Shown here: positions 16,391 through 25,352 of the stretch, in pieces
How positions within the stretch are numbered: the stretch's first letter is position 1
How the letters are laid out: each line of letters starts with the position of its first letter
Origin: CAWCDJ01 sp963778675
GTDB lineage: Bacteria; Acidobacteriota; Terriglobia; Bryobacterales; Bryobacteraceae
Length of the DNA: 64,000 bases
Assembly: GCA_963778675.1 (NCBI GenBank)
Contig: CAVZVI010000011.1
Span: forward strand, 992,001-1,056,000
Direction of reading: 5' to 3'
Notes under the pieces: model-generated
Seen by the model: the letters and a program-made list of their open reading frames with translations, nothing else
The model's database searches: none
What the model was told of the DNA's origin: nothing
Made by a program: the position numbers and the translations under genes

Positions 16391-16420
16391 AAACCGGTAG
16401 TTTAGCACATACTGAAAACG

Positions 16421-17521
16421 ATGCGCGTCGCGATCGACGCCGTACCCCTGCTGATCCGCAGCGCCGGTGTCAAGAATTACCTCTATTACTGGATTCGGTA
16501 CCTGCGCCGGGCTGCCGGGCCGGACGAGATCCGCACGGTGCCCGCCATGCCGGAACTCGCGCCGCTCACGCACGAAGGCTCGATCGCCGGCCGCTTCGCC
16601 ACCACGCTCGGGCTCGGCTCGCTGGCTCTCTCGAACTACGGCCGGCTGCCCTCGCTCGAATGGATGGCGCGCGGCGCCGACGTCTTCCACGCCAGCAGCC
16701 TGGTGCGGAACCCGCCGCGCCGGCCGCGCCTCACCGCCACGGTTCACGACATGACCAGCTGGCTGATGCCGGAACTCCATCCCGCCGCAAACCGCCGGGC
16801 CGACCGTCACTTCGCCGAGCTTGCGCGCCGCGCGCACCGCCTGATCGCGGTGTCGGCCGCCACCCGCGATGACGCGGTACGCCTGCTGCGCCTGGAGCCG
16901 GAGAAGTTCGTGGTGATCCACCCCGGCATCGCCCCAACATTCTTCGATCCGGACGCCCGCGCGGTGGAGGATCTGCGTGCGCGTTACGGCCTGAAGCGGC
17001 CGTACGTCCTCTTCGTCGGCACCATCGAGCCACGCAAAAACCTGGATACCCTGCTCGACGCATGGGCGGCGCTGCCGGCAGGGCTGCGCGAAGAGTTCGA
17101 ACTGGTGACGGCCGGCCCGGCGGGGTGGGCCCCTCCCGCCACAATGGAGCGCGTACGGCAGACCCGTTACCTGGGATATGTCCCGGAGGCGGACCTGCCT
17201 CTGCTCACGGGCGGGGCCGCGGTATTCGCCTATCCTTCGCTTTACGAAGGGTTCGGTTTCCCGGTGGCGCAGGCCCTGGCGGCGGGAGTGGCGGTCGTCA
17301 CGTCCAATGTCTCATCCTTGCCGGAGATCACCGGAGACGCGGCCGTGCTGGTGGATCCACGCAGCCCGGCGGAGTTGCGCGACGCCCTCCAGCGCCTGCT
17401 CCTCTCGCCCTCGATGCGCGCGGAACTGGCCGCCCGGGGACGCATCCAGGCCCGCAATTTCCGCTGGGAAAACTGCGCCGCGCGGTCGCTCGAATTCTTT
17501 CGGGAAGCGATAGTTGGATAA
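16421..17521 (+). CDS. GT4-family glycosyltransferase
   Basis: The 366-aa GT-B enzyme has an N-terminal acceptor half (MRVAIDAVPLL, VFHASSLVRNPP) and a C-terminal nucleotide-sugar half with VLFVGTIEPRKNLDTLL and the family motif YPSLYEGFGFPVAQALAAG, where the Glu residues contact the donor. It has no signal or membrane span. It is divergent from the his leader by 30 nt, so the two promoters overlap. CATACT lies 7 nt before the ATG and there is no Shine-Dalgarno. Acceptor and sugar are unknown. Confidence 0.88.
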   Translation: MRVAIDAVPLLIRSAGVKNYLYYWIRYLRRAAGPDEIRTVPAMPELAPLTHEGSIAGRFATTLGLGSLALSNYGRLPSLEWMARGADVFHASSLVRNPPRRPRLTATVHDMTSWLMPELHPAANRRADRHFAELARRAHRLIAVSAATRDDAVRLLRLEPEKFVVIHPGIAPTFFDPDARAVEDLRARYGLKRPYVLFVGTIEPRKNLDTLLDAWAALPAGLREEFELVTAGPAGWAPPATMERVRQTRYLGYVPEADLPLLTGGAAVFAYPSLYEGFGFPVAQALAAGVAVVTSNVSSLPEITGDAAVLVDPRSPAELRDALQRLLLSPSMRAELAARGRIQARNFRWENCAARSLEFFREAIVG

Positions 17522-17627
17522 CGATAGGGAATGTACTTCTGGTACTCACAATTTAGGCGTTATTACCGTCGGCATACTTGAACCTGCGGCGAGTACCTGT
17601 TTTACTTTGTGAAGACGGAGGAGTAAC

Positions 17628-18635
17628 ATGACCAGTCTCATGACGAATATCCAGGAACCGCAAACGCTCGCCCAGATGATGGGAGGCGGTAGGGTCCCTA
17701 TCACTGAAGCTTTGAACCACGCACTTAGTCTGGCGGAGGCCCTTAGAAAAATTCATGAGGCCGGCAGCGCACACGGCGCCCTTACTCCGTCGCAGATCAT
17801 GGTGAACACCGACACGGTAGAGCTTCTGCCGCTGTTCGAATACGGCAAGGTCACGCCGTACACCGCTCCGGAGCTGCTCTCGGGCGCCCAGGCGGATGCC
17901 CGCAGCGACATCTTCTCGTTCGGCGCGATCCTGTACGAGATGTTCACGGGCCGGCGCGCATTCCAGGGGGACGGTCCGGAGGCAATCGCCGAGTCGCTCT
18001 TGCACTCGGAACCCGCGTCGTCGGGCAGCCCGTCGGTCGATCGCGTGCTCAACGGCTGCATGGCGAAGGATCCGGCCGCCCGCTTCCAGCGCGTGCAGAA
18101 GCTGATGCTCGAGTTGAAGCTGCTGAGCGTGGCCGCGCGCCGCGCCAAGGCCCCGGCCATGCCGGGATGGGAGGCGCTCGAAACCGCCTTCCGCGGCGAG
18201 ATGCAGCAGATGGAATCGCGCTTCTCCGCCATGATGCAGATGCACGAAAGCACGATCTCCGCGCTGGAGCGTTCCGCCGGCGAAGCATTGAACAGCCTGC
18301 GCAGCGAAGTGGCGGCCGCCGGCGACGAACGCGCGGCGCTGGCCGAACGCCTGGCGGGCGTGGAGCAGGGCCTGCTCGCGACAAACGACCGGATCCAGAA
18401 GATCGAAGCAACGCTGGAATCCTTCGACCAGAATGCCGCGGCGCTGCGCGACAGCCTGACCGCCGAACTCAAGGTCTTCGAACAGTCGATCGAGAAGCAG
18501 ACGAAGTCCGTCGATTCCGTCCGCACCGCGCTGGCGCAGACCGACGACCTGGTGGAGCGGGTGGTGGAAGCGCTCGAATCGCTGCAGACCATCGTGCTGG
18601 ATCAGGCCGAGCGGCGCCCGACTTCGGTCAACTAA
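17628..18635 (+). CDS. N-lobe-less pseudokinase fused to a coiled coil
   Basis: Residues ~27-180 match only the C-lobe of a bacterial Ser/Thr kinase: HGALTPSQIMVN stands where HRDLKPxNI is expected, FEYG replaces DFG, then TAPEL and the helix-F region DARSDIFSFGAILYEMFTGR are well kept. The glycine loop, beta-3 Lys and N-lobe are absent, and the catalytic Asp is Ala. From ~190 to 325 the protein is a long coiled coil (MQQMESRFSAMMQMHES onward). The start follows GGAGGAG at spacing 4. It is probably a scaffold or sensor and not an enzyme. Confidence 0.8.
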   Translation: MTSLMTNIQEPQTLAQMMGGGRVPITEALNHALSLAEALRKIHEAGSAHGALTPSQIMVNTDTVELLPLFEYGKVTPYTAPELLSGAQADARSDIFSFGAILYEMFTGRRAFQGDGPEAIAESLLHSEPASSGSPSVDRVLNGCMAKDPAARFQRVQKLMLELKLLSVAARRAKAPAMPGWEALETAFRGEMQQMESRFSAMMQMHESTISALERSAGEALNSLRSEVAAAGDERAALAERLAGVEQGLLATNDRIQKIEATLESFDQNAAALRDSLTAELKVFEQSIEKQTKSVDSVRTALAQTDDLVERVVEALESLQTIVLDQAERRPTSVN

Positions 18636-18648
18636 GAAACATAGAACT

Positions 18649-18696
18649 GGGCAAGCTAAAGCGCGGCCCCACGGTGGGGCATGCTTTAGCTTGCCC
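18649..18696. repeat. Dispersed repeat, copy 2: long inverted-repeat hairpin
   Basis: Arms GGGCAAGCTAAAGC (18649-18662) and GCTTTAGCTTGCCC (18683-18696) are perfectly complementary over 14 bp, with an inner GCCCCA/TGGGGC pair. The right part is identical over 25 bp to 9224-9248. It sits between the converging pseudokinase and ribE genes and could act as a REP-like element or a bidirectional terminator. Confidence 0.75.
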
Positions 18697-18701
18697 AGAA
18701 G

Positions 18702-19343
18702 CTAATACCCGTTCTCCCGCAGTTTCTCCACGGTCAGCGAAGTCTTCAGATCCAGCTTCCGCAGCAGTTTCTCCACGTGCTTGGCCAGCACATCGCACTC
18801 CAGGTTCACCTTGTCGCCCGTCCGGTATCCGCCGAGCGACGTATTGCGGTAGGTGTGCGGAATGATGGTCACGGAAAGCACGTCGCCTTCGAGCGCGGCG
18901 ATCGTCAGGCTGATCCCGTCAATCGCGATCGAGCCTTTGAAGACCAGAAATGGATCCAACTCCGCCGGCACGCGGATCCGCAGCCACCAGTTCTCATCGC
19001 CCAGCGCATCAAGTGAAACGAACTCCCCGGTGCCGTCCACATGGCCCTGCACGATGTGGCCGCTGAGCCGGCCGCCCGGCGAGAGCGGCCGCTCCAAATT
19101 GACGCGCGATCCGGCGCGCAGGGCGCCCAGGTTGCTGCGTTTGAGCGTCTCGGGCGCCATGTCGGCGAAGAACCCGTCCGGCCGCAAATCCACCGCCGTC
19201 AGGCAGACCCCGTTCACCGCGATGCTGGCACCCTCGGTCATGTCCTGCATGACGGTGGAGCAGCGGACCTTGAGGCGCGCTCCGGCGGCGCGAGCCACAA
19301 CCGATTCCACGGCCCCCAGTTCTTCAATGATCCCTGTGAACAT
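18702..19343 (-). CDS. ribE: Riboflavin synthase alpha chain
   Basis: The 213-aa protein shows the duplicated beta-barrel: MFTGIIEELGAVESV and SIAVNGVCLTAVDL in the first half, HIVQGHVDGTGEFVSL and SIAIDGISLTIAAL in the second. It dismutates two lumazines to riboflavin. The start at MFTGIIEE matches the family; the longer frame upstream overlaps ribD. As chosen it still overlaps the ribD 3' end by 20 nt. Confidence 0.94.
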   Translation of the reverse strand: MFTGIIEELGAVESVVARAAGARLKVRCSTVMQDMTEGASIAVNGVCLTAVDLRPDGFFADMAPETLKRSNLGALRAGSRVNLERPLSPGGRLSGHIVQGHVDGTGEFVSLDALGDENWWLRIRVPAELDPFLVFKGSIAIDGISLTIAALEGDVLSVTIIPHTYRNTSLGGYRTGDKVNLECDVLAKHVEKLLRKLDLKTSLTVEKLRENGY

Positions 19344-20436
19344 CGACGTATCCTTCCACGGCGAACTCATCCGGCGGAATGGGATGAATGGTGACGCCGC
19401 TGATCCGGATGGCATCGGCACGGCGCCTGCGGCCGATTCCGCCGGCCAGCGGCAGCGCCTCCAGGCCGCCTAGAATCTTCGGCCCGTAATAGAAGAAGAT
19501 GCGATCCACCGAGGCGCTTTCGAGAGCCGACCAGTTCAACTTGCTGCCGGCTTCGATCATCAGCGAGAGGTACTTCTGGCGGCCCAGCCAGTCGATGGTG
19601 GAAGCGAGATCGGCGCGTCCGCCCGGGCCATCGAAGACCAGCACCGTGATGCCGCGCGCTTCCATCGCCTTGCGGCGCTCGGGGGCCGAAGCGGAGGTGG
19701 TAACCACTGCCAGGTCGCCCGCCGCGCCGCGCACCATTTTGGAATCGGCCGGCAAGCGGAGCTGCGAATCCATCACGATCCGCAGCAGGGGCCGGGCGCG
19801 CGGCTTTCCCGTGCGGTCGGTGAGCGCGCAGTCGTCGGCCAGCACCGTGCCGATCCCGGTGAGGATGGCGTCGTGATCGTGCCGCAGTTCCTGAACGTGC
19901 GACCGCGCGCGGTCGCTGGTGATCCAGCCGCGGTTATCGTCCGGCGCGGAGATCTTGCCGTCCAGCGTAATGGCGGCTTTGAGCGTCACCAGCGGGCGGC
20001 CGGTGCGCATGAAATGGACGAACGGCTCGTTGAGCTTCCCGGCTTCGGCGGTGAACTCCGGGGCGATCTCGACTTCGACGCCCGCCTCCCGCAGCTTGCG
20101 GAAGCCGGAGCCCGACACGAGCGGATTCGGATCCTGCATGGCGGCAACCACACGCGCCACGCCCGCCTCGATCAGGGCATCGGCACACGGCGGCGTGCGG
20201 CCCTGGTGCGAGCACGGCTCCAGGCTGACGTAAACAGTCGCGCCGCGAGCCTGCCCGCCGGCTTCGGCAAGAGCCATCACTTCCGCGTGGCGAACCCCGG
20301 CCCACGTGTAACAGCCGCGGCCCACCACCGCGCCGTCGCGCACCACGACGGCTCCGACCATCGGGTTGGGGCTAGCCTGCGCACGGCCCTGGCGCGCCAG
20401 GTCCAGGGCCTCCCGCATGAAGTTGCTGTCGTTCAT
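19324..20436 (-). CDS. ribD: RibD, bifunctional pyrimidine deaminase/reductase
   Basis: The N-terminal deaminase domain has the zinc motif HAEVMAL with PCSHQGRTPPCADALIEAG. The C-terminal reductase domain begins near GRPLVTLKAAITLDGKISAP and continues with GIGTVLADDCALT and LMIEAGSKLNWSAL. It performs the second and third steps of riboflavin synthesis. At 370 aa it is full length. Its start overlaps the ftsY stop by 4 nt and its end overlaps ribE. Confidence 0.94.
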   Translation of the reverse strand: MNDSNFMREALDLARQGRAQASPNPMVGAVVVRDGAVVGRGCYTWAGVRHAEVMALAEAGGQARGATVYVSLEPCSHQGRTPPCADALIEAGVARVVAAMQDPNPLVSGSGFRKLREAGVEVEIAPEFTAEAGKLNEPFVHFMRTGRPLVTLKAAITLDGKISAPDDNRGWITSDRARSHVQELRHDHDAILTGIGTVLADDCALTDRTGKPRARPLLRIVMDSQLRLPADSKMVRGAAGDLAVVTTSASAPERRKAMEARGITVLVFDGPGGRADLASTIDWLGRQKYLSLMIEAGSKLNWSALESASVDRIFFYYGPKILGGLEALPLAGGIGRRRRADAIRISGVTIHPIPPDEFAVEGYVDVHRDH

Positions 20437-21383
20437 TCGAAGAAGAGAGACTCGACAAACTTTTCGGAATCGAAGGGCAACAGGTCATCCATCCGTTCCC
20501 CTACCCCGATGTAGCGGATCGGAAGGTCCAGTTCGCGGGCGATCGCCACCACGATGCCGCCCTTGGCGGTGCCGTCGAGCTTGGTCAGCACGATGCCGGT
20601 CACGCCGGAAGTCTCGGTGAATTTGCGCGCCTGCTCCAGGCCGTTCTGGCCGGTGGTGGCATCGAGCACCAGCAGTACTTCGTGCGGCGCGTCGGGAACC
20701 ACCTTCTTGGCGGTGCGGCTCATCTTCTGCAACTCCGCCATCAGGTTCTCCTTGGTCTGCAGGCGGCCGGCGGTGTCGACGATCACGTAGTCGGCCTTCC
20801 GCGAGCGGGCCGCATTCAGCGCGTCGAACAGAACCGCGCTCGGGTCGCTGCCCGGCCCCTGGCGGATCACCGGAGTATCGGTGCGCTTGCCCCAGATCTC
20901 CAACTGTTCGATGGCGGCGGCGCGGAAGGTGTCGGCCGCGCAGAGCAGCACCGAGCGCTGTTCGCTCTTGAAGCGCCCGGCCAGCTTCCCGATGGTGGTG
21001 GTCTTGCCGGAGCCGTTCACTCCGACCACGAGGATTACGGCGGGAGGTTCGGAGACGCGGGCCGGCGCGCGCTCGCTGGCCGAGAGAATTTCGAGAAGGT
21101 GCTCGCGAATCAGGCCCTTCAGCTCCGCGGCGTCGTTCAACTGGTGGCGCGAGACCCGCTCGCGAATGCGCTCCAGAATCTCCTCCGTGGTGCGCACCCC
21201 GATATCGGCCGAAATCAGCGTGAATTCCAGCTCGTCGAGTAGGTCGGCATCGATTTCCTTCTTGCCCTTGACCGCGTCTTCGAGTGCGGTGACGAGCCCC
21301 GCACGCGTCTTCTGTACGCCGCTTTTCAGCTTTTCGAGCAGGGAGGGCTCTTGTTCCACCGAGCCGAACAAAGTTTGGATCAT
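20433..21383 (-). CDS. ftsY: FtsY, signal recognition particle receptor GTPase
   Basis: The 316-aa SRP-type GTPase has an N-domain (SLLEKLKSGVQKTRAGL), G1 GVNGSGKTTTIGKLA, the DTFRAAAIEQLE loop, G3 VIVDTAGRLQTK, G4 VLTKLDGTAKGG and the closing GVGERMDDLLPFD. It docks SRP-ribosome complexes at the membrane. The acidic A-domain of E. coli FtsY is absent, as in many bacteria. TAAAAT on the minus strand lies 9 nt before the ATG. ribD and ribE follow in the same operon. Confidence 0.94.
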   Translation of the reverse strand: MIQTLFGSVEQEPSLLEKLKSGVQKTRAGLVTALEDAVKGKKEIDADLLDELEFTLISADIGVRTTEEILERIRERVSRHQLNDAAELKGLIREHLLEILSASERAPARVSEPPAVILVVGVNGSGKTTTIGKLAGRFKSEQRSVLLCAADTFRAAAIEQLEIWGKRTDTPVIRQGPGSDPSAVLFDALNAARSRKADYVIVDTAGRLQTKENLMAELQKMSRTAKKVVPDAPHEVLLVLDATTGQNGLEQARKFTETSGVTGIVLTKLDGTAKGGIVVAIARELDLPIRYIGVGERMDDLLPFDSEKFVESLFFE

Positions 21384-21430
21384 TTTGCCTCTATTTTAAC
21401 AGCCGCGAAATCGCTATACTGGCCACCGTC

Positions 21431-22384
21431 ATGGGATTGATCCAAAGAGCAGCGATCTTCGGCGCGGCGGGCGCGATCGGGCCCTGTGTCGCGGCCGAGT
21501 TCGAGCGGCGGGATATTCCGTTCCGCGTGGTGGGGCGCTCGCGGCCCCGCCTGGAAAAAACGTTTGGGGGAATGCGGCATGCGGAGATCTTCGACGCGGA
21601 TCTCAGCGAGTTGCGCTCGGCCGGCGCGGCCGCGCGCGGCGTCGATACTATCGTGTATTCGGTGGGCCTGCCCTACCCCATGCACGAACTCCACCCCAAG
21701 CTGATGCGCACCACGCTGGAGGCGGCGGTGGCCATGCAGGTCCAGCGGCTGGTGCTGGTCTCGAGCGTCTACGGCTACGGCGTGCCGCGCACCTCCCGCG
21801 TGGCGGAAACGCACCCGCGGGAGCCTCAGGCGCGCAAAGGCCGCTGGCGCAAGGAGCAGGAAGACCTGGTGCTCGAAGCCGCACAGAAGGGACAGATCGA
21901 AGGCCTGATCGTCCGTCTGCCCGATTTCTACGGCCCCGGCGCCGACAACAGCCTGGCCAACCCGATCTTCCGCGCGGCCCTGGCGGGCAAGACCGCCAAC
22001 TGGATCGGCCCGGTCAATCCAGCGCACGAGTTCGTGTTCGTGCCGGATACCGGCCCCGTGATCGCGGACCTGGCTTCGTGCGCCGAATGCTACAACCAGG
22101 CCTGGAATTTCGGCGGCCCGGGAGAGATCAACACGCTCGATTTCATCACTCGCATCTATCGCGCGGTCGGGCGCGCGCCGAAGTACCGCACGGCCGGCCG
22201 GGGTCTCCTCAAGATCATGGGCTGGTTCAGCCCGCTCATGCGCGAACTTCCGGAGATGCTCTACCTGGAGGAGACGCCGGTGATCCTGGACGACAGCAAG
22301 CTGCTGGCGAAGTTTCCGAACACGCACAAGACACCCTACGACGAAGGCATCCGGCAGACGCTCGCATGGATGCAGGGAGCCTGA
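21431..22384 (+). CDS. Extended SDR / NAD-dependent epimerase-like protein
   Basis: The N-terminal Rossmann motif reads AAIFGAAGAIGPCVAAEF, a variant of GxxGxxG. LVLVSSVYGYG marks the strand carrying the catalytic Ser and the distal VRLPDFYGPG is typical of extended SDRs, but the YxxxK is not obvious (GRWRKEQED occupies the place), so catalysis may be atypical. The 317-aa protein opens a plus-strand operon with the deiodinase-like gene 4 nt downstream. TATACT lies 10 nt before the ATG. Confidence 0.75.
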   Translation: MGLIQRAAIFGAAGAIGPCVAAEFERRDIPFRVVGRSRPRLEKTFGGMRHAEIFDADLSELRSAGAAARGVDTIVYSVGLPYPMHELHPKLMRTTLEAAVAMQVQRLVLVSSVYGYGVPRTSRVAETHPREPQARKGRWRKEQEDLVLEAAQKGQIEGLIVRLPDFYGPGADNSLANPIFRAALAGKTANWIGPVNPAHEFVFVPDTGPVIADLASCAECYNQAWNFGGPGEINTLDFITRIYRAVGRAPKYRTAGRGLLKIMGWFSPLMRELPEMLYLEETPVILDDSKLLAKFPNTHKTPYDEGIRQTLAWMQGA

Positions 22385-22388
22385 GGAC

Positions 22389-23051
<663 letters not shown>

Positions 23052-23071
23052 CGGGCTGTAAAATAGAAGCG

Positions 23072-24184
23072 GTGGCACTGGTTCCTCCATATATCGAATC
23101 GCTGCGGCCTTACGAGGCGGGGCGAACCATCGAATCGGTCCGGCAGCAGTACGGGCTCGCGCACATCGCCAAGCTGGCTTCGAACGAAAATCCGCTGGGC
23201 CCGTCGCCCAAGGCGGTCGAGGCCATGACCCGCGTGCTGAGCGGACTGAACCTCTACCCCAACGGCGGGCTCGACCTGCGCGAGGTGCTGGCCCGGGAGT
23301 TCGAGCTCAAGGTCGAGAACGTGATCGCGGGCAGCGGCTCAGAAGGCATCATGTCCAACATCATCCGCGCCTTCCTGTGCGACGAGGATGAAGTGCTCAC
23401 CACCGAGGCCGCGTTCATCGGCTTCCAGGTGCTGGCCCGCTCGCGCGGCGTGTCCTATCGCACAGTGCCTTACCGCGACTGGCACTACGACCTGCCGGCC
23501 CTGGCCGCGGCGATCACGCCGCACACCAAGATCGTCTACCTCGCCAACCCCAACAACCCGACCGGCACGATCTTCACGAAGCACCAGTTCGACGAGTTCT
23601 ACCGCCACGTGCCGGAGCGCGTCCTGATCATTCTGGACGAAGCCTATTTCGAGTACGCCAAGGACAATCCGAAGTATCCGGACTCCATGCACTACCGCTA
23701 CGACAACGTGATCACGCTGCGCACGTTTTCGAAGATCTACGGCCTGGCGGGCGCGCGCATCGGGTACGGCTTCGCGCACGAGGAACTGATTCGCAACCTG
23801 CTCAAGGTCAAGCTGCCGTTCGAGCCGTCGACGCCCGCGCAGGCGGCCGGAACCGGCGCGCTCTCGGACAAGGAATTTCTGCACCGCTCGCTGGAGCTGA
23901 ACGCGCGCGGGCTGCAGTACCTGCGGGACGGCCTCGAAGACCTGGGCATGGCCGTGGTGCCCTCGGAAGCGAACTTCGTGATGACGGTGCTCGATTCCGA
24001 GCAGGAGGCCGCACGCATTTTCGAGGAACTGCTCGCGCAGGGCGTGGTGGTCCGCCCGCTGAAGGCCTTCGGGCTGCCCCACTGCCTGCGCATTTCCACC
24101 GGCACCGACGACGACAACCGTCTGTGCATCGAGGCCATGAGGAGAACCTATGCCGCAAACGCTGGAGCATCGCGCGCCGATTGA
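23072..24184 (+). CDS. HisC-like class II aminotransferase, probably tyrosine/aromatic-specific
   Basis: The 370-aa PLP enzyme has KLASNENPLGPSPKA, YLANPNNPTGTIF, the PLP Asp in ILDEAYFEYA, the lysine motif RTFSKIYGLAGARIGYG and the C-terminal LRISTGT. Overall it is HisC-like, but a complete hisC lies in the his operon and this copy overlaps HPPD by 35 nt, so its likely role is tyrosine to 4-hydroxyphenylpyruvate (inference from context). TAAAAT lies 8 nt before the GTG start. Phenylalanine or histidinol phosphate remain possible substrates. Confidence 0.85.
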   Translation: MALVPPYIESLRPYEAGRTIESVRQQYGLAHIAKLASNENPLGPSPKAVEAMTRVLSGLNLYPNGGLDLREVLAREFELKVENVIAGSGSEGIMSNIIRAFLCDEDEVLTTEAAFIGFQVLARSRGVSYRTVPYRDWHYDLPALAAAITPHTKIVYLANPNNPTGTIFTKHQFDEFYRHVPERVLIILDEAYFEYAKDNPKYPDSMHYRYDNVITLRTFSKIYGLAGARIGYGFAHEELIRNLLKVKLPFEPSTPAQAAGTGALSDKEFLHRSLELNARGLQYLRDGLEDLGMAVVPSEANFVMTVLDSEQEAARIFEELLAQGVVVRPLKAFGLPHCLRISTGTDDDNRLCIEAMRRTYAANAGASRAD

Positions 24185-25277
24185 GAAGGACTTCCTGCCG
24201 CTCAACGGGACCGACTATGTCGAGTTCTACGTGGGCAATGCACGCCAGGCGGCGCACTATTACCGCACGGCGTTCGGCTTCCGGCTGGCGGCTTACCGCG
24301 GGCCGGAGACCGGCACGCGCGACCGCGCTTCCTACCTGCTGGTGCAGAACAAGATCCGTTTCGTCCTGACCACGGCCCTGCATCCCGATCACCCGATCAG
24401 CGAAATCGTCCGGCTGCACGGCGATGGGGTGCACGATATTGCCCTCTGGGTGGACGACGCCGAATCCGCCTGGCGCGAGACGGTCGAACGCGGCGCGCGC
24501 AGCGTGCGCCCTCCCGAGGTCTTGAAGGACGAGCACGGGGAAGCGCGGCTGGCTTCCATTTCGATCTACGGCGACACCATCCACACCTTTGTCGAGCGCG
24601 GCGGCTACCACGGCGTGTTTCTGCCCGGATTCGCGCCGGTGGAGGGCGAGGACGCGCTGGCGCGCCCGGTGGGCTTGAAACACGTCGACCACATGGTGGG
24701 GAACGTGGGATTGGGCGAGATGAACCGCTGGGTCGATTTCTACCGCGACGTGATGGGCTTCAAGATGTTCAAGCACTTCGACGACAAGGACATCTCGACG
24801 GAATACTCGGCGCTGATGTCGAAGGTCATGTCGAACGGCAACGAGCGTGTGAAGTTTCCGATCAACGAGCCGGCCCACGGAAAGCGCAAATCGCAGATCG
24901 ACGAATACCTGGAGTTCTACCGCGGCCCCGGAGTGCAGCATATCGCCATGGCCACCGACGACATTATCGAAACGGTGGGGGCGCTGCGCCGGCAGGGCGT
25001 GGACTTTCTTCGCGTGCCTTCCACTTATTACGAAGACCTGCTCTCGCGGGTCGGCCCGATCGACGAGCCGGTTGCGGAACTGGCCGAGCTCGGCATTCTG
25101 GTGGACCGCGACGACGAAGGCTACATGCTCCAGATCTTCACCCGCCCGGTGGAGGACCGCCCGACGCTGTTTTACGAGGTGATCCAGCGTAAGGGCAGCC
25201 GCAGTTTCGGGAAGGGCAACTTCAAGGCGCTGTTCGAAGCGATCGAGCGCGAACAGGAGCGCCGCGGCAATCTCTGA
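24150..25277 (+). CDS. hpd: 4-hydroxyphenylpyruvate dioxygenase
   Basis: HPPD makes homogentisate from 4-hydroxyphenylpyruvate with Fe(II) and oxygen. The 375-aa vicinal-oxygen-chelate protein has two modules; the C-terminal one carries the iron ligands in KHVDHMVGNV (His), GVQHIAMATDD (His) and LFYEVIQRKGSRSFGKGNF (Glu). AGGAGA lies 4 nt before the ATG, which is inside the aminotransferase 3' end. Homogentisate dioxygenase is encoded at 60.2-61.3 kb. Confidence 0.94.
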   Translation: MPQTLEHRAPIEKDFLPLNGTDYVEFYVGNARQAAHYYRTAFGFRLAAYRGPETGTRDRASYLLVQNKIRFVLTTALHPDHPISEIVRLHGDGVHDIALWVDDAESAWRETVERGARSVRPPEVLKDEHGEARLASISIYGDTIHTFVERGGYHGVFLPGFAPVEGEDALARPVGLKHVDHMVGNVGLGEMNRWVDFYRDVMGFKMFKHFDDKDISTEYSALMSKVMSNGNERVKFPINEPAHGKRKSQIDEYLEFYRGPGVQHIAMATDDIIETVGALRRQGVDFLRVPSTYYEDLLSRVGPIDEPVAELAELGILVDRDDEGYMLQIFTRPVEDRPTLFYEVIQRKGSRSFGKGNFKALFEAIEREQERRGNL

Positions 25278-25352
25278 GAAGGCACTACGGCGGCGAGACC
25301 CTTGACAGCAAAGGAGCGTTAGCCGTAGACCCGTCCGCGCGGGGTGAGTTCG

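Noticed and set aside
16391..16921. Minus-strand frame continuous with hisL
   Set aside because: It is antisense to the GT4 gene; only the last 22 codons, after the extended -10, make sense as a leader peptide.
23072..24184. Second histidine-biosynthetic hisC
   Set aside because: Overlap with HPPD and separation from the his operon favour an aromatic aminotransferase; substrate remains unproven.
25278..25352. TTGACA at about 25302 as a promoter
   Set aside because: No -10 at suitable distance and it lies between convergent genes.
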